A stretch of DNA of 64,000 nucleotides from JAOXRU01 sp965247735 (GCA_965247735.1 CBDFHN010000002.1:2294001-2358000); one strand, 5' to 3'; numbered from the stretch's first letter, positions 32,654-42,640 are shown. A program made the numbers and translations. Notes: generated by a model not told the origin, from the letters alone.

Positions 32654-33028
32654 ATGAAAAGAAGAAATACGGCTTCAAAACAAGAAATTTTAAACATTTT
32701 TAAGTCTTCAAATACCGCTTTAAGCCACGAAATGATCCAATCAGAGATTATTGAAAAGACGGATAGAGCTACTATATACCGTATTATAAATCGTTTTTTG
32801 GAAGACGGACTTATACACCGTATTATAAGCGATGATGGAAAACAATATTTTGCACTTTGTATTGATTGCGAAGAAAAAAAACACAAGCACAATCATTTTC
32901 ATTTTAGATGTACTTCCTGTGGTACTGTTGAATGTTTAGATGCTAAAATTAAAGTTTCTTTGCCTGAAGGTTATACTGCAGCCCATTTCAATGGTTTTAT
33001 CTCTGGAGAATGCAAACGATGTGTTTAA
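32654..33028 (+). CDS. Fur-family transcriptional regulator
   Basis: The 124-residue protein has an N-terminal winged helix (MKRRNTASKQEILNIFKSS, then TDRATIYRIINRFLEDGLIHRI) and a C-terminal dimerisation domain rich in metal ligands. These are KKHKHNHFHFRCTSCGTVECL (about residues 75-95) and the terminal CKRC; the two CxxC pairs form the structural zinc site. The histidine cluster is the regulatory metal site. Whether it senses iron, zinc or another metal cannot be told. The short length and the HKHNHFHF string are Zur-like. No metal-transport gene is adjacent. Confidence 0.88.
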   Translation: MKRRNTASKQEILNIFKSSNTALSHEMIQSEIIEKTDRATIYRIINRFLEDGLIHRIISDDGKQYFALCIDCEEKKHKHNHFHFRCTSCGTVECLDAKIKVSLPEGYTAAHFNGFISGECKRCV

Positions 33029-33044
33029 TAACTATTTTAAAACA

Positions 33045-33071
33045 AAAAAGCCTTCCACATTGGAAAGCCTT
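33045..33071 (-). terminator. Probable intrinsic terminator, minus strand
   Basis: AGGCTTTCC and GGAAGGCT pair with two wobbles around a five-base loop, followed on the minus strand by TTTTTTGTTTT. It points away from the LysR gene that ends at 33287, about 215 bp away. It could also end transcripts of the region between. Confidence 0.5.
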
Positions 33072-33286
33072 TCACTGGTTAGAGCTAAACTTAATTAGCT
33101 TCAACAACGGTATTACGCAATGCGCAATACAACACAACGAGCCAAAAGTACTAAAAAACTTTCGATAATAGTATAGATTTGTTAAAAATCAAGTGCTTCT
33201 TTCTCCAACTTCAGATCAAGAATACGAAGTAAACCTTTGGATGAACTAGAATTAAAAGTGATATTCTTATAGCAACCCTAAATACC

Positions 33287-34159
33287 TTAATCAATTAGTT
33301 GTTTTATTTGCTGAAGCAATTTATTTTTACTCTCTTTTTTCCATAGTACCGAAAGTAACGCTTGCTGTCTAATATTTTTAATTTCAATAAATTTTACTTC
33401 CAAATTATAACCTTCCTGTAATGCACTTGGAATAATAGCAACTCCTAAACCCGATTCAACCAATTTAAAAATAGTCTGTGCATGTACCGATTTATGTGAT
33501 ATGTTTGGTGTAAAACCACTGTCCTGACAAATACTTACAATTTTATCGTAATACAATGGACTGTATGCACTAGAAAACATAATAAAATTTTCAGCTCTTA
33601 ATTGCCCTACATTTTTAAAACTAAACTCATCTAACTCATGATTTTTGGGCAGTACAATAGAAAAAGTATCTTTAAATACCGTTTTAATCTGCATTCCAAG
33701 TGGAGCTTTACTCAGTCGTACAAAGCCCATATCTAGTTGTTCTTTTTGCAAAGCAGTTACTTGCTCGCTTATTGACATCTCTTTTAAGCTCACCTTTACA
33801 CCTTTGTATTTTTTATTGATTTTTAACAAAAATTCTGGAACAATTTTTTGCATTGCAGATCCTACAAAACCAATTCTAAATTCTCCCATTTCTCCAGCAT
33901 CAAGCAATTTTACATTTCTTTTTATCAATACCATTTGCTCAAAAACAACCACTGCCTCTTCCTTTAAATACTCACCAGCCGCAGTTAACATCACCTTCTT
34001 TTTTGTTCTTTCAAACAATTGTACACCATAATTCTCTTCCAATTGTTTTATTTGCCTGCTTAATCCTGGTTGAGAGATGAACAACTTTTCCGCAGCTTTC
34101 CTAAAATTCAACTCTTCAGCTACTGCCAAAAAATACTTCAAGTGTCTTAGCTCTACCAT
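33287..34159 (-). CDS. LysR-family transcriptional regulator, likely of the hut operon
   Basis: The regulator is 290 residues from the ATG at 34159. This start gives the family N-terminus MVELRHLKYFLAVAEELNF; in-frame ATGs further up (34183, 34198) would add a tail and lie against the operator. The helix-turn-helix is FRKAAEKLFISQPGLSRQIKQLE (about residues 19-41). The effector domain starts after residue 90 (EFRIGFVGSAMQKI). It is divergent from hutH, and a perfect T-N11-A palindrome lies between them. It therefore probably responds to histidine or urocanate and controls hutHIU; that role is inferred from position. Confidence 0.88.
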   Translation of the reverse strand: MVELRHLKYFLAVAEELNFRKAAEKLFISQPGLSRQIKQLEENYGVQLFERTKKKVMLTAAGEYLKEEAVVVFEQMVLIKRNVKLLDAGEMGEFRIGFVGSAMQKIVPEFLLKINKKYKGVKVSLKEMSISEQVTALQKEQLDMGFVRLSKAPLGMQIKTVFKDTFSIVLPKNHELDEFSFKNVGQLRAENFIMFSSAYSPLYYDKIVSICQDSGFTPNISHKSVHAQTIFKLVESGLGVAIIPSALQEGYNLEVKFIEIKNIRQQALLSVLWKKESKNKLLQQIKQLID

Positions 34160-34199
34160 AAACGCATATAAATTATTAATCATGAAGTAAAAAACCACT

Positions 34200-34216
34200 A
34201 ATAACCTGTGGTTATT
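34200..34216. promoter_or_regulatory. LysR-type operator between lysR and hutH
   Basis: AATAACC-TGT-GGTTATT is a perfect 7-bp inverted repeat that contains the classical T-N11-A motif. It lies about 60-75 bp upstream of the likely hutH transcription start, the usual place for the primary LysR binding site. Confidence 0.75.
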
Positions 34217-34260
34217 AATACATAAACAAAATAGTATTTTTAATTATCAATAATACGGAT

Positions 34261-34268
34261 TATTTTTG
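34261..34268 (+). promoter_or_regulatory. -7 element of hutHIU
   Basis: TATTTTTG fits TAnnTTTG, 46 bp before the hutH ATG. The absence of a TTG at the expected distance fits a promoter that needs an activator. Confidence 0.5.
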
Positions 34269-34314
34269 TACTTATTACCAGTAACAAAACTTACCACAGC
34301 GAAAAACATATATC

Positions 34315-35889
34315 ATGAGCATAAAAACATTTAATCTTGGACAAGATCACCTTACTGCAAGCATTGCATTAGGTATTGCTAGAAACGAAATAAAAGGGCT
34401 CTTTTCTAAAGAGACAAAGAAGAAAGTAGCTGAAAGCAGAGCAATTGTAGAAAAAATTGTTGCCAAAGGCGATCCTGTTTACGGCATTAATACTGGTTTT
34501 GGACCACTATGTACTTCAATGATTTCAGAAGAAGACACGGCAAAACTACAATCAAACATATTACAAAGTCATAGTGTTGGTGTTGGTGAACCAATTGCAG
34601 ATGAGATTGCAAAATTAATGATGATTTTAAAATTACAATCCCTATGTAAAGGACATTCAGGAATTGCGCAAAGTACTATAGATCGTATTTTATGGTTTAT
34701 CGATAATGATGCTACACCTATAGTTCCTGAACAAGGTTCAGTTGGTGCTTCTGGGGACCTTGCTCCACTTTCACACTTATTTATTCCCCTTATTGGATTA
34801 GGAAAAGTGTCTTATAAAGGTGACGTAATTACTACCGAAGAATTATACAATAAAGTAAACTTATCTCCTATTGTGCTAGGTCCAAAAGAAGGTCTTGCCC
34901 TAATAAACGGAACACAATTTATTGCTGCGCATGCTGTAAAAGTAGTAGAACAGCTGCACAGTTGCCTTTCTCAGGCAGATTTAATTGGCGCTATGATGAT
35001 AGAAGGCTTGCAAGGCTCTGTCAAACCATTCCGTCCAGAATTACATCAGCTAAGACCATACAAAGGAAACATTCATGTTGCTGAGCGTATTACTTCTTTA
35101 TTTGAAGGTTCGGAAATTTTAGCAGATCATCAAGATTGTGAGCGTGTTCAAGATCCGTACTCTTTACGTTGTATTCCTCAGGTACATGGTTCATCTAGAA
35201 ATGCTTGGTTGCATCTTAAAGAATTATTAGAAATAGAGTTAAATTCTGTAACAGATAATCCCGTTATTTTTAGTGTTGATTTCACAATCAGTGGTGGTAG
35301 TTTTCACGGACAACCTTTAGCAATGGCTTTAGACTATGCATGTTTAGCTGCTTCCGAAATAGGAAATATTTCTGATCGTAGAATTTATCTTTCTTTAGAA
35401 GGAACATCACCTGGAGTACCAAAATTACTATTGAGAGAAACAGGATTGAATTCTGGATATATGATTTTGCAATACACAACAGCAGCTTTAGCAAGCGAAA
35501 ACAAAGGTTTGTGTTTCCCTTCTAGTGCAGATAGTATTCCTACCTCATTAGGACAAGAAGATCATGTAAGCATGGGATCTATAGGAGGGAGAAAAGCATT
35601 ACGTGTTATTGATAATGTTGAAAAAATACTAGGAATAGAATTATTAGTTGCCGCCCAAGCATTTGAGTTTAGAAAACCGATGAAATCTGGAGTAATTATA
35701 GATGCTATACACACTACGGTACGTGCAAAAGTTCCTTTTGCTGATCAGGATCGTGTTTTTGCTGATGATATTGAAAAAGGAATCAAAATTGTAAAGGACA
35801 AGACTATTCTTAGCCTAGCACATAAAGTAGCAGCCGAAAAAGGAATACCATTGCACACACAGTTTGAAAATGAATTTGAAAATTTCTAA
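34315..35889 (+). CDS. hutH: Histidine ammonia-lyase
   Basis: The 524-residue lyase removes ammonia from L-histidine to give trans-urocanate. The self-made MIO cofactor comes from Ala-Ser-Gly in GSVGASGDLAPLSH (about residues 142-155). YGINTGFGPL near residue 60 carries the catalytic tyrosine. Further family blocks are LALINGTQF, RVQDPYSLRCIPQVHGS and QEDHVSMGSIGGRK. It is the first gene of hutH-hutI-hutU, transcribed away from a LysR regulator. Because hutI and hutU follow, it is a catabolic enzyme and not the tyrosine-type lyase of pigment clusters. Confidence 0.96.
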   Translation: MSIKTFNLGQDHLTASIALGIARNEIKGLFSKETKKKVAESRAIVEKIVAKGDPVYGINTGFGPLCTSMISEEDTAKLQSNILQSHSVGVGEPIADEIAKLMMILKLQSLCKGHSGIAQSTIDRILWFIDNDATPIVPEQGSVGASGDLAPLSHLFIPLIGLGKVSYKGDVITTEELYNKVNLSPIVLGPKEGLALINGTQFIAAHAVKVVEQLHSCLSQADLIGAMMIEGLQGSVKPFRPELHQLRPYKGNIHVAERITSLFEGSEILADHQDCERVQDPYSLRCIPQVHGSSRNAWLHLKELLEIELNSVTDNPVIFSVDFTISGGSFHGQPLAMALDYACLAASEIGNISDRRIYLSLEGTSPGVPKLLLRETGLNSGYMILQYTTAALASENKGLCFPSSADSIPTSLGQEDHVSMGSIGGRKALRVIDNVEKILGIELLVAAQAFEFRKPMKSGVIIDAIHTTVRAKVPFADQDRVFADDIEKGIKIVKDKTILSLAHKVAAEKGIPLHTQFENEFENF

Positions 35890-36025
35890 AATATTAATAT
35901 TAAGTTCTGATTATTATATATCAAGTACTTAACTATAAAATAAAGAACATTAAATAAAAGTAATTTAACCAAAACACCTCTACTGGCTTTTGGATATTTC
36001 ACACTTTAACTTATTAAATAAAAAT

Positions 36026-37282
36026 ATGAGCACAACATATCATTTAATTGGTCCTTTTAAACAGCTAGTCTCTATGGCAAATTTGCCATTAAAAGGCGCA
36101 TTAAAAGATCAAGAATTACCAATCGTAGAAAATGCTGGAATCTTAATTGCAAATGACACTATTGAACGTATTGCCGATTTTGATGTCTTAGTAGAAAGCG
36201 CAAAAGACTTACAACCAAAAATAACAGAATTAAAGGGTGATTTTATTGCCTTACCTGGTTTTATTGATTCGCATACTCATATTTGCTTTGGTGGTTCTAG
36301 AGCCAAAGATTATGCCATGCGAAATGCCGGAAAAACATACCTAGAAATTGCAAAATCTGGTGGTGGAATTTGGGATACCGTTACACAAACTAGAAAAGCT
36401 TCTGCTGAAGAGCTTGTTGATGGTATTATCCAAAGAGCAGATCGTCACCTCAGCAAAGGAATTACTACTATTGAAGTAAAAAGTGGTTATGGATTGTCTG
36501 TTGAAGAAGAATTAAAAATGCTTCGCGCTATAAAAACCGCGAATCAAACTTTAGATGTCGATTTAATTGCTACCTGCTTGGCAGCACATATTCTTCCAAA
36601 AGATTTTGATGGAGATCATAAAGCATATCTAGAACATATTGCAACTGAGCTTTTTCCAATACTACAAGAAGAAAAATTGACTACTAGAATTGATGCTTTT
36701 GTAGAAGAAGAAGCTTTTTCATCAGAAATAACACTTCCCTATTTTGAAAAAGCAAAAGCACTAGGCTTCGATATTACCATCCATGCCGATCAGTTTAGTA
36801 CAGGTGGTAGTGAAGTTGCTGTTAAAGCAAAAGCTATAAGTGCCGATCATTTAGAAGCAAGTACTGATAAAGAAGTAGCATTATTAGCAAACAGTGATGT
36901 TATTGCAACTGCTCTACCTGGAGCTTCTCTTGGTTTAGGCTGTGATTTCACACCTGCCAGAAAATTATTAGATGCTGGTGCCGCTGTAGCAATTGCTAGC
37001 GATTGGAACCCTGGTTCTGGACCAATGGGAGATTTACTTACCCAAGCTGCAATTTTAGGTTCGTTCCAAAAATTAGCAAATGCAGAAATATTAGCTGGAA
37101 TTACCTTTAGAGCTGCCGCTGCATTAAAACTAGATAATTGTGGACAATTAGCACCTAACTTTTTAGCGGATGTAGCCATTTTTAAGACTGATGATTATTC
37201 CGAAATCTTATATCATCAAGGACAAATAACTCCTGAAATGGTGATTAAAAAAGGAAAATTGGCCTATAGTAAAAACAGTTAA
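36026..37282 (+). CDS. hutI: Imidazolonepropionase
   Basis: The 418-residue amidohydrolase opens the imidazolone ring to formiminoglutamate. Metal ligands are in GFIDSHTHICFGGSRAKD (about residues 80-97), ITIHADQF and SADHLEAS. ALPGASLGLG and ASDWNPGSGP complete the active site. The ATG at 36026 is chosen because the open frame upstream only offers a TTG at 35990, with poor family match. It lies 136 bp after hutH and 51 bp before hutU. Confidence 0.95.
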   Translation: MSTTYHLIGPFKQLVSMANLPLKGALKDQELPIVENAGILIANDTIERIADFDVLVESAKDLQPKITELKGDFIALPGFIDSHTHICFGGSRAKDYAMRNAGKTYLEIAKSGGGIWDTVTQTRKASAEELVDGIIQRADRHLSKGITTIEVKSGYGLSVEEELKMLRAIKTANQTLDVDLIATCLAAHILPKDFDGDHKAYLEHIATELFPILQEEKLTTRIDAFVEEEAFSSEITLPYFEKAKALGFDITIHADQFSTGGSEVAVKAKAISADHLEASTDKEVALLANSDVIATALPGASLGLGCDFTPARKLLDAGAAVAIASDWNPGSGPMGDLLTQAAILGSFQKLANAEILAGITFRAAAALKLDNCGQLAPNFLADVAIFKTDDYSEILYHQGQITPEMVIKKGKLAYSKNS

Positions 37283-37333
37283 TTATTCGATACTAACAAT
37301 ACATTAACCCCAGTAGGGATTAACATAAAAAAT

Positions 37334-39334
37334 ATGGATTTTAAAGCAGAAATACTTCAAGGAATTCCAACCGTTTTACCAGAAAAAAGAAGCTATGCAA
37401 TTGATGCTAGCCACGCACCAAAACGAAAAGATATTCTTTCTCCTGAAGAAAAAAAACTGGCAATAAGAAATGCATTGCGTTATTTTCCAAAAGATTGGCA
37501 TGCAGAACTAGCTATTGAATTTGCTGAAGAACTTATCAATTATGGGCGTATTTATATGTTGCGTTTTAAACCAACGTATAAAATGTATGCGCGCCCCATT
37601 GAAGAATACCCTGCACAAAGCACACAAGCAGCAGGGATAATGCTAATGGTACAAAACAATTTGGATCCTGCAGTTGCACAACACCCAGAAGAATTAATTA
37701 CTTATGGTGGTAATGGTGCTGTATTCCAAAATTGGGCACAGTATATAATTAGCATGCAGTATTTAGCAATAATGACCGACGAACAGACCTTACACCTTTA
37801 TTCTGGTCACCCAATGGGCTTATTTCCTTCTTCTAAAGAAGCACCTAGAGTTGTTGTGACCAATGGTATGATGATTCCGAATTATTCAAAACAAGACGAC
37901 TGGGAAAAATTTAATGCCCTTGGTGTTACCCAATACGGACAAATGACAGCTGGTTCTTTTATGTACATTGGTCCACAAGGTATTGTACACGGAACAACAA
38001 TTACAGTGATGAATGCCTTCCGTAAAAAACTTAAAAAAGACGAAAGCTCTGCTGGTAAAATATTTTTAACTGCTGGTCTTGGCGGTATGAGTGGTGCGCA
38101 ACCAAAAGCAGGTAATATTGCAGGTTGTATTACCATTTGTGCAGAGGTAAATGCAAATGCTGCTACCAAAAGACACGAACAAGGTTGGGTAGATGTATTG
38201 ATTGATAATATGGATACATTAGTAACTCGTACCAAAAAAGCCATTGAAGATAAAGAAGTAGTCTCTATTGCTTATATCGGCAATGTTGTTGATGTCTGGG
38301 AGCGTTTTTATACCGAAAACATATTTATACACTTAGGTTCAGATCAAACCTCATTACACAATCCATGGGCTGGCGGATACTATCCTGCTGGTTTATCTTT
38401 TGAAGCTGCCAATACAATGATGGCTGAAAAACCTGAAGAATTTAAAGATAAAGTACAAGAATCTTTAAGAAGACATGCTGCTTCTGTAAATAAACATACA
38501 GAAAGAGGCACCTATTTCTTCGATTATGGAAATGCCTTTTTACTAGAAGCTTCTAGAGCTGGTGCCGATATTATGGCGGATAATGGTATTGATTTTAAAT
38601 ATCCTTCTTATGTTCAAGATATTTTGGGCCCTATGTGTTTCGATTATGGTTTTGGCCCTTTCCGTTGGGTATGTACCTCTGGTAAACCCGAAGATTTAGC
38701 GAAAACAGATGCTATTGCTTTAAAAGTAATGCGAGAAATTGTAGCTACTGCTCCAGATGAGATAAAACAACAGATGAATGATAATATCTGTTGGATAGAA
38801 GAAGCGGAACAAAACAAACTGGTTGTTGGTTCTCAAGCACGTATTTTATATGCTGATGCTGAAGGAAGATCTAAAATTGCAGAAGCTTTTAATAAGGCCG
38901 TAAGCTCAAAAGAATTAAGTGCTCCTGTAGTGCTTGGTCGTGATCATCATGATGTAAGTGGTACAGATTCTCCATACCGAGAAACTAGTAATATCTATGA
39001 CGGTAGTAAATTTACTGCCGATATGGCAATCCATAATGTTATTGGAGATAGTTTTAGAGGCGCTACATGGGTATCAATCCACAATGGTGGTGGTGTTGGC
39101 TGGGGAGAAGTTACCAATGGTGGTTTTGGAATGCTTTTAGATGGTTCTGCTGATGCGGATAGGCGTTTAAAAAGTATGCTGTTCTATGATGTTAACAATG
39201 GTATCTCTAGACGAAGTTGGGCTAGAAACGATGAAGCTATTTTTGCCATAAAACGCGAAATGGAACGTACTCCAGAGCTAAAAGTTACCCTTCCAAATAT
39301 AGTAGAAGATAATTTATTAGAAAACCTATTTTAA
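37334..39334 (+). CDS. hutU: Urocanate hydratase
   Basis: The 666-residue NAD+-using urocanase adds water to urocanate to give imidazolonepropionate. Family blocks include YGGNGAVFQNWAQY, LYSGHPMGLFPSS, TAGLGGMSGAQPKAG (about residues 250-264, NAD binding), LGSDQTSLHNPWAGGYYP and DKVQESLRRHAASVNKH. The protein is about 100 residues longer than the enterobacterial enzyme, a form I associate with Bacteroidota. It is the last gene of the operon and is followed by a strong terminator. A hutG-type gene for the next step is not in the window. Confidence 0.95.
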   Translation: MDFKAEILQGIPTVLPEKRSYAIDASHAPKRKDILSPEEKKLAIRNALRYFPKDWHAELAIEFAEELINYGRIYMLRFKPTYKMYARPIEEYPAQSTQAAGIMLMVQNNLDPAVAQHPEELITYGGNGAVFQNWAQYIISMQYLAIMTDEQTLHLYSGHPMGLFPSSKEAPRVVVTNGMMIPNYSKQDDWEKFNALGVTQYGQMTAGSFMYIGPQGIVHGTTITVMNAFRKKLKKDESSAGKIFLTAGLGGMSGAQPKAGNIAGCITICAEVNANAATKRHEQGWVDVLIDNMDTLVTRTKKAIEDKEVVSIAYIGNVVDVWERFYTENIFIHLGSDQTSLHNPWAGGYYPAGLSFEAANTMMAEKPEEFKDKVQESLRRHAASVNKHTERGTYFFDYGNAFLLEASRAGADIMADNGIDFKYPSYVQDILGPMCFDYGFGPFRWVCTSGKPEDLAKTDAIALKVMREIVATAPDEIKQQMNDNICWIEEAEQNKLVVGSQARILYADAEGRSKIAEAFNKAVSSKELSAPVVLGRDHHDVSGTDSPYRETSNIYDGSKFTADMAIHNVIGDSFRGATWVSIHNGGGVGWGEVTNGGFGMLLDGSADADRRLKSMLFYDVNNGISRRSWARNDEAIFAIKREMERTPELKVTLPNIVEDNLLENLF

Positions 39335-39390
39335 GACGCATACCAAATTGGTATTACAATATAATCTAACCTTTTTATTATGCTTAACCG

Positions 39391-39425
39391 TAAAACCCCA
39401 GAAAAATAATGCTTCTGGGGTTTTA
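39391..39425. terminator. Bidirectional terminator between hutU and amidohydrolase gene
   Basis: TAAAACCCCAGAA (39391-39403) pairs perfectly with TTCTGGGGTTTTA (39413-39425). The A and T runs serve both convergent genes. Confidence 0.92.
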
Positions 39426-39442
39426 TAGTATTTTTCTCCCCC

Positions 39443-41203
39443 TCAGTTTACCAAATTACCATTAACAAATGTTTTTAAACATTTGATAGTCTCCAATTCT
39501 TTGGCTTTAACCTCTAGTGGGTTTTTATCTAAAAAAATAAAATCGGCATATTTCCCTTTCGCTAAGGAACCAATTTTATTCTCCATATTAATTTGCCAAG
39601 CGGCATTTATTGTCAATGATTTTATAGCTTCAAGCACTGTTATTTTTTGATCAGCTCCTAAAGTATCCCCCAAAACTGTTTTACGTTCTACAGCTGTTTG
39701 TATTAATTTAAAAGGTTTACTTTCAAACATCGGTTGATCGGCATGTAAAGAATATTTTATGTTGCTACTTGCTATCGCTCCTATTGGCAATATCTTATCT
39801 GCACGTTCTTCTCCCAATAAATCCGCTTTTAACGCATCTCCATAGTAATACAAATGATTAATATGAAAACTTGGAGTAAGATTTAATTTCTTAAGCTTCT
39901 CAATGTTTTCTATTGGGAATAAAAGACAATGTTCTAATCTATGTCTAGACGTAGAAAAATCAAGTTCAGCATCTAATTCATCAAAGGCTTCAACAACGTC
40001 ATTTATTGCCTTATCTCCTTGGGTATGGAATGCTATTTGCCATCCTTTATTATGATAGCTCTTGATGAATGTTGTTAACTCATCTTTTTCAATTAGCGCG
40101 TTCCCCTTATGGTTAATTGGTAACTGTAACTTATCATTAGTAAGTGCTGTATTTAGATATGCATTCTTCAAATACATAGATCCAATATAAGGCGATCCAT
40201 CATACCAATGCTTTATTCCTATGATATCATAAAAATCATTATCCCTCTCATTTTTTTCAGGCATTAGATGACTCATATCATGACGCATATACATAAAATG
40301 CCTAGGGTTTTGTACTCTAACTGGAAGCATCCCTATTTTTTCCAGAAAACTACCAATTAGCCCTGGCTCTTTATCTGATAAATGCTTAAATAACAATAAT
40401 GGTTTTTCATCTTGAATTGTAATGCCTGTCGACACAATGGTTGTATTACCATTTGCAGCATAATCATGCATAACATTAGCTGCTGCTTTAGTTAATTTAT
40501 CAGCCGTTAAAACTTCTGATTTTAAAATATCAAAAAAAGGCTTTATGGCAAGTTGCTCCACAATTAAACCATTTAATTCCCCGTCTTTGTCTTTCCCATA
40601 ATAACTATGACTTGATGGATTTGCAGTCTCTTTGTTTATTCCTACAATTTCAAATGCTTTAGAATTAGCCCAATAATTATGTAAACTCTGGCTAAAAAAC
40701 AACACAGGGTTTTCTGATGCAATTTTATCCAAATACGCTATTGAAGGTGGTTGTAAATCACTCACTAAAACTGGATCAATTCCTTTACAGATAATCCAAT
40801 CACCTTTATTTGTTTTTGCTACTATTTTTTCGAAACTATCCCAAACTTCGTTGTTCGTCTTGTACTTAAACCCAGACAAATCATGCATTTCGGACAAGAA
40901 CATACTGATGGAGAAATGAGTGTGAGGATCTATAAACCCTGGCAATACAGTGGTTCCTTTTAAATCCACAATCGTTACCTCTTTTACAAACTGCTCTTCT
41001 ACATCTTCATTCGTTCCAATTGCTACTATTTTTCCATCCACAACATACATTGCTTCAGCAAATGGCTGGTTCTCATTTAACGTAATAATATGTCCATTTT
41101 TATATAATGTTGGCCCTGTTTTATCAAAATCTTGATTTAGATAGAAGTGCAATAAAAACAGCAACCCCACTAATGAAAGAACTACTTTTACTGCTTTTTT
41201 CAT
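39443..41203 (-). CDS. Membrane-anchored or exported amidohydrolase (YtcJ-like)
   Basis: The 586-residue protein starts with one hydrophobic segment (VVLSLVGLLFLLHFY), a signal or anchor. The amidohydrolase_3-type domain follows: VDLKGTTVLPGFIDPHTHFSIS (about residues 77-98), WQIAFHTQGDKAIND, RHRLEHCLLFP and YSLHADQP, ending LAKGKYADFIFLDKNPLEV. Such enzymes hydrolyse amides or cyclic amides, and the substrate is unknown. It is the last gene of a short minus-strand run that begins at about 42640. Confidence 0.85.
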   Translation of the reverse strand: MKKAVKVVLSLVGLLFLLHFYLNQDFDKTGPTLYKNGHIITLNENQPFAEAMYVVDGKIVAIGTNEDVEEQFVKEVTIVDLKGTTVLPGFIDPHTHFSISMFLSEMHDLSGFKYKTNNEVWDSFEKIVAKTNKGDWIICKGIDPVLVSDLQPPSIAYLDKIASENPVLFFSQSLHNYWANSKAFEIVGINKETANPSSHSYYGKDKDGELNGLIVEQLAIKPFFDILKSEVLTADKLTKAAANVMHDYAANGNTTIVSTGITIQDEKPLLLFKHLSDKEPGLIGSFLEKIGMLPVRVQNPRHFMYMRHDMSHLMPEKNERDNDFYDIIGIKHWYDGSPYIGSMYLKNAYLNTALTNDKLQLPINHKGNALIEKDELTTFIKSYHNKGWQIAFHTQGDKAINDVVEAFDELDAELDFSTSRHRLEHCLLFPIENIEKLKKLNLTPSFHINHLYYYGDALKADLLGEERADKILPIGAIASSNIKYSLHADQPMFESKPFKLIQTAVERKTVLGDTLGADQKITVLEAIKSLTINAAWQINMENKIGSLAKGKYADFIFLDKNPLEVKAKELETIKCLKTFVNGNLVN

Positions 41204-41247
41204 TTTATAATATGAATTTTAATTTGAAGGCATTATTAACCAAATCA

Positions 41248-42189
41248 TTATTTTCTTAAAGTTTCTAAATCAAACTTCACTTTATAAACTCTACTCAATC
41301 CATTTTCATAGCTATTGAATACCGTTTCTAACGTTTTTAGATTGTCTATTTTCCCTCCTTTTTTCAGGGTACTTCTTCTACTGGTAAAATACAATGTATT
41401 GTTGACTACAAACGGACAATAATCCATAAACTTAGAATTTATAGTACTTCCTACATTTTTAGCAGTTTTCCAGTCTCCATTTTCACCTTTAAAACTAATG
41501 TACATATCTCCACTTCCTAATCCATCTTTTCTATTATATCCACTAAAAAGCAAATACGATTCGTCTGGAGCAACAAAAGCATTAAACTCGTAGCTTTCGC
41601 TATTAATTCCTGTATCTAAAGATACTGGAGCAGTATATGTTTTATTCTTAAATTCACTAAAAAAAATATCATCCTTACCTTTAGCACTTGGTGCATCTAA
41701 TGTAAAATATAAATTTCCACTAGCAACTACCACTGGGTAAAACTCATCATAACTAGTATTTATTGGCGCTCCTAAATTTACAGGTGTTGACCAAGATGCT
41801 TTCTGATCTTTTCGATCTACCATCCAAATGTCATAATCTTTAGTTTTCTCACTACTATTATCTAAAGGTCTATTGGAGACAAAATACAATTGCAATCCAT
41901 TTGGAGAAAGAAAAGCTTCTAAATCGTGATAACTCCCGGAAAAACTAGCAATACCTGCTTCTATCCATTTGTTATTTTCTTTTTTTAATCTAACAATCAC
42001 CGATTGTTCATCCAAAAAACTCTGCACAGTTACATAAGCTTCATCTTCAGCAACATTCATGGTTAGATCTCTAACCTTTGCATATTTCTGAAGCACTTTA
42101 AATGCTGGCGTTACTTGTGCTGAAGCCGTTATAAATATAACTAATGAAAAAATACTTATTAATGCTGTGGTCTTTTTTATGTTTTTCAT
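41248..42189 (-). CDS. Exported PD40/TolB-type beta-propeller protein
   Basis: The 313-residue protein has an N-terminal signal peptide (TTALISIFSLVIFITASAQ). It contains repeats of the PD40/WD40-like type: LSPNGLQLYFVSNRPLD, VVASGNLYFTLDAPS, VAPDESYLLFSGYN and VVNNTLYFTSRRS. This gives about five propeller blades. Members work in the periplasm, often near OmpA- or Tol-like systems, but no function can be named here. It lies 44 bp before the amidohydrolase gene and 19 bp after the SnoaL-like gene. Confidence 0.8.
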   Translation of the reverse strand: MKNIKKTTALISIFSLVIFITASAQVTPAFKVLQKYAKVRDLTMNVAEDEAYVTVQSFLDEQSVIVRLKKENNKWIEAGIASFSGSYHDLEAFLSPNGLQLYFVSNRPLDNSSEKTKDYDIWMVDRKDQKASWSTPVNLGAPINTSYDEFYPVVVASGNLYFTLDAPSAKGKDDIFFSEFKNKTYTAPVSLDTGINSESYEFNAFVAPDESYLLFSGYNRKDGLGSGDMYISFKGENGDWKTAKNVGSTINSKFMDYCPFVVNNTLYFTSRRSTLKKGGKIDNLKTLETVFNSYENGLSRVYKVKFDLETLRK

Positions 42190-42208
42190 TTTTACTTTTT
42201 ATCTGTTT

Positions 42209-42640
42209 CTAACTAGAGGTATCTGCTATAATTTTCCATTCCCCATTAATCTTTTTAAAGATGATCATAAAAATCCCCTTGGCATCTCCAACTTTTCGTT
42301 GTAAATTATACCTTCCCATTATATAATAGACGCCATTACTAATTTTGGTAAAGCTTTCTAGCGTAAAGTTTAATGTTCCTGTATGATCTTTTGTCGGATA
42401 CGCTTTTTTATAATTTGCTAGTGTTTTATCCCAACCTGAAGTTATTCCACTAGCGCCAAAAAAACGCAAAGAATCAGATTTCCAATAGCCTTCCATAAAA
42501 GTTTCTATATCACCTGCTGACCATGCTTTTTCTTGTGTCTTTAAAACTGCCAAAATTTCTTTTTTATCTGTGGCTTCTGTAGTTTGAGAGATTCCAATGC
42601 AACTAACGAACAGGCATATTAATAGTAGTATTCTTTTCAT
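42209..42640 (-). CDS. Exported NTF2/SnoaL-like (DUF4440-type) protein
   Basis: The 143-residue protein has a signal peptide (MKRILLLICLFVSCIGISQ). The NTF2-like fold follows: EILAVLKTQEKAWSAGDIETFMEGYWKSDSL (about residues 30-60) and the strands VYYIMGRYNL and IFKKINGEWKIIADTSS. The WKIIADTSS ending is typical of DUF4440 members. Its role is unknown; some are hydrolases or binding proteins. It is the first gene of a three-gene minus-strand run of exported proteins. Confidence 0.82.
   Translation of the reverse strand: MKRILLLICLFVSCIGISQTTEATDKKEILAVLKTQEKAWSAGDIETFMEGYWKSDSLRFFGASGITSGWDKTLANYKKAYPTKDHTGTLNFTLESFTKISNGVYYIMGRYNLQRKVGDAKGIFMIIFKKINGEWKIIADTSS

Noticed and set aside
34315..35889. 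Ammonia-lyase as the missing tyrosine lyase of the pigment cluster
   Set aside because: It is the first gene of a complete hutH-hutI-hutU set with its own regulator, 12 kb away from the pigment operon and on the other strand.
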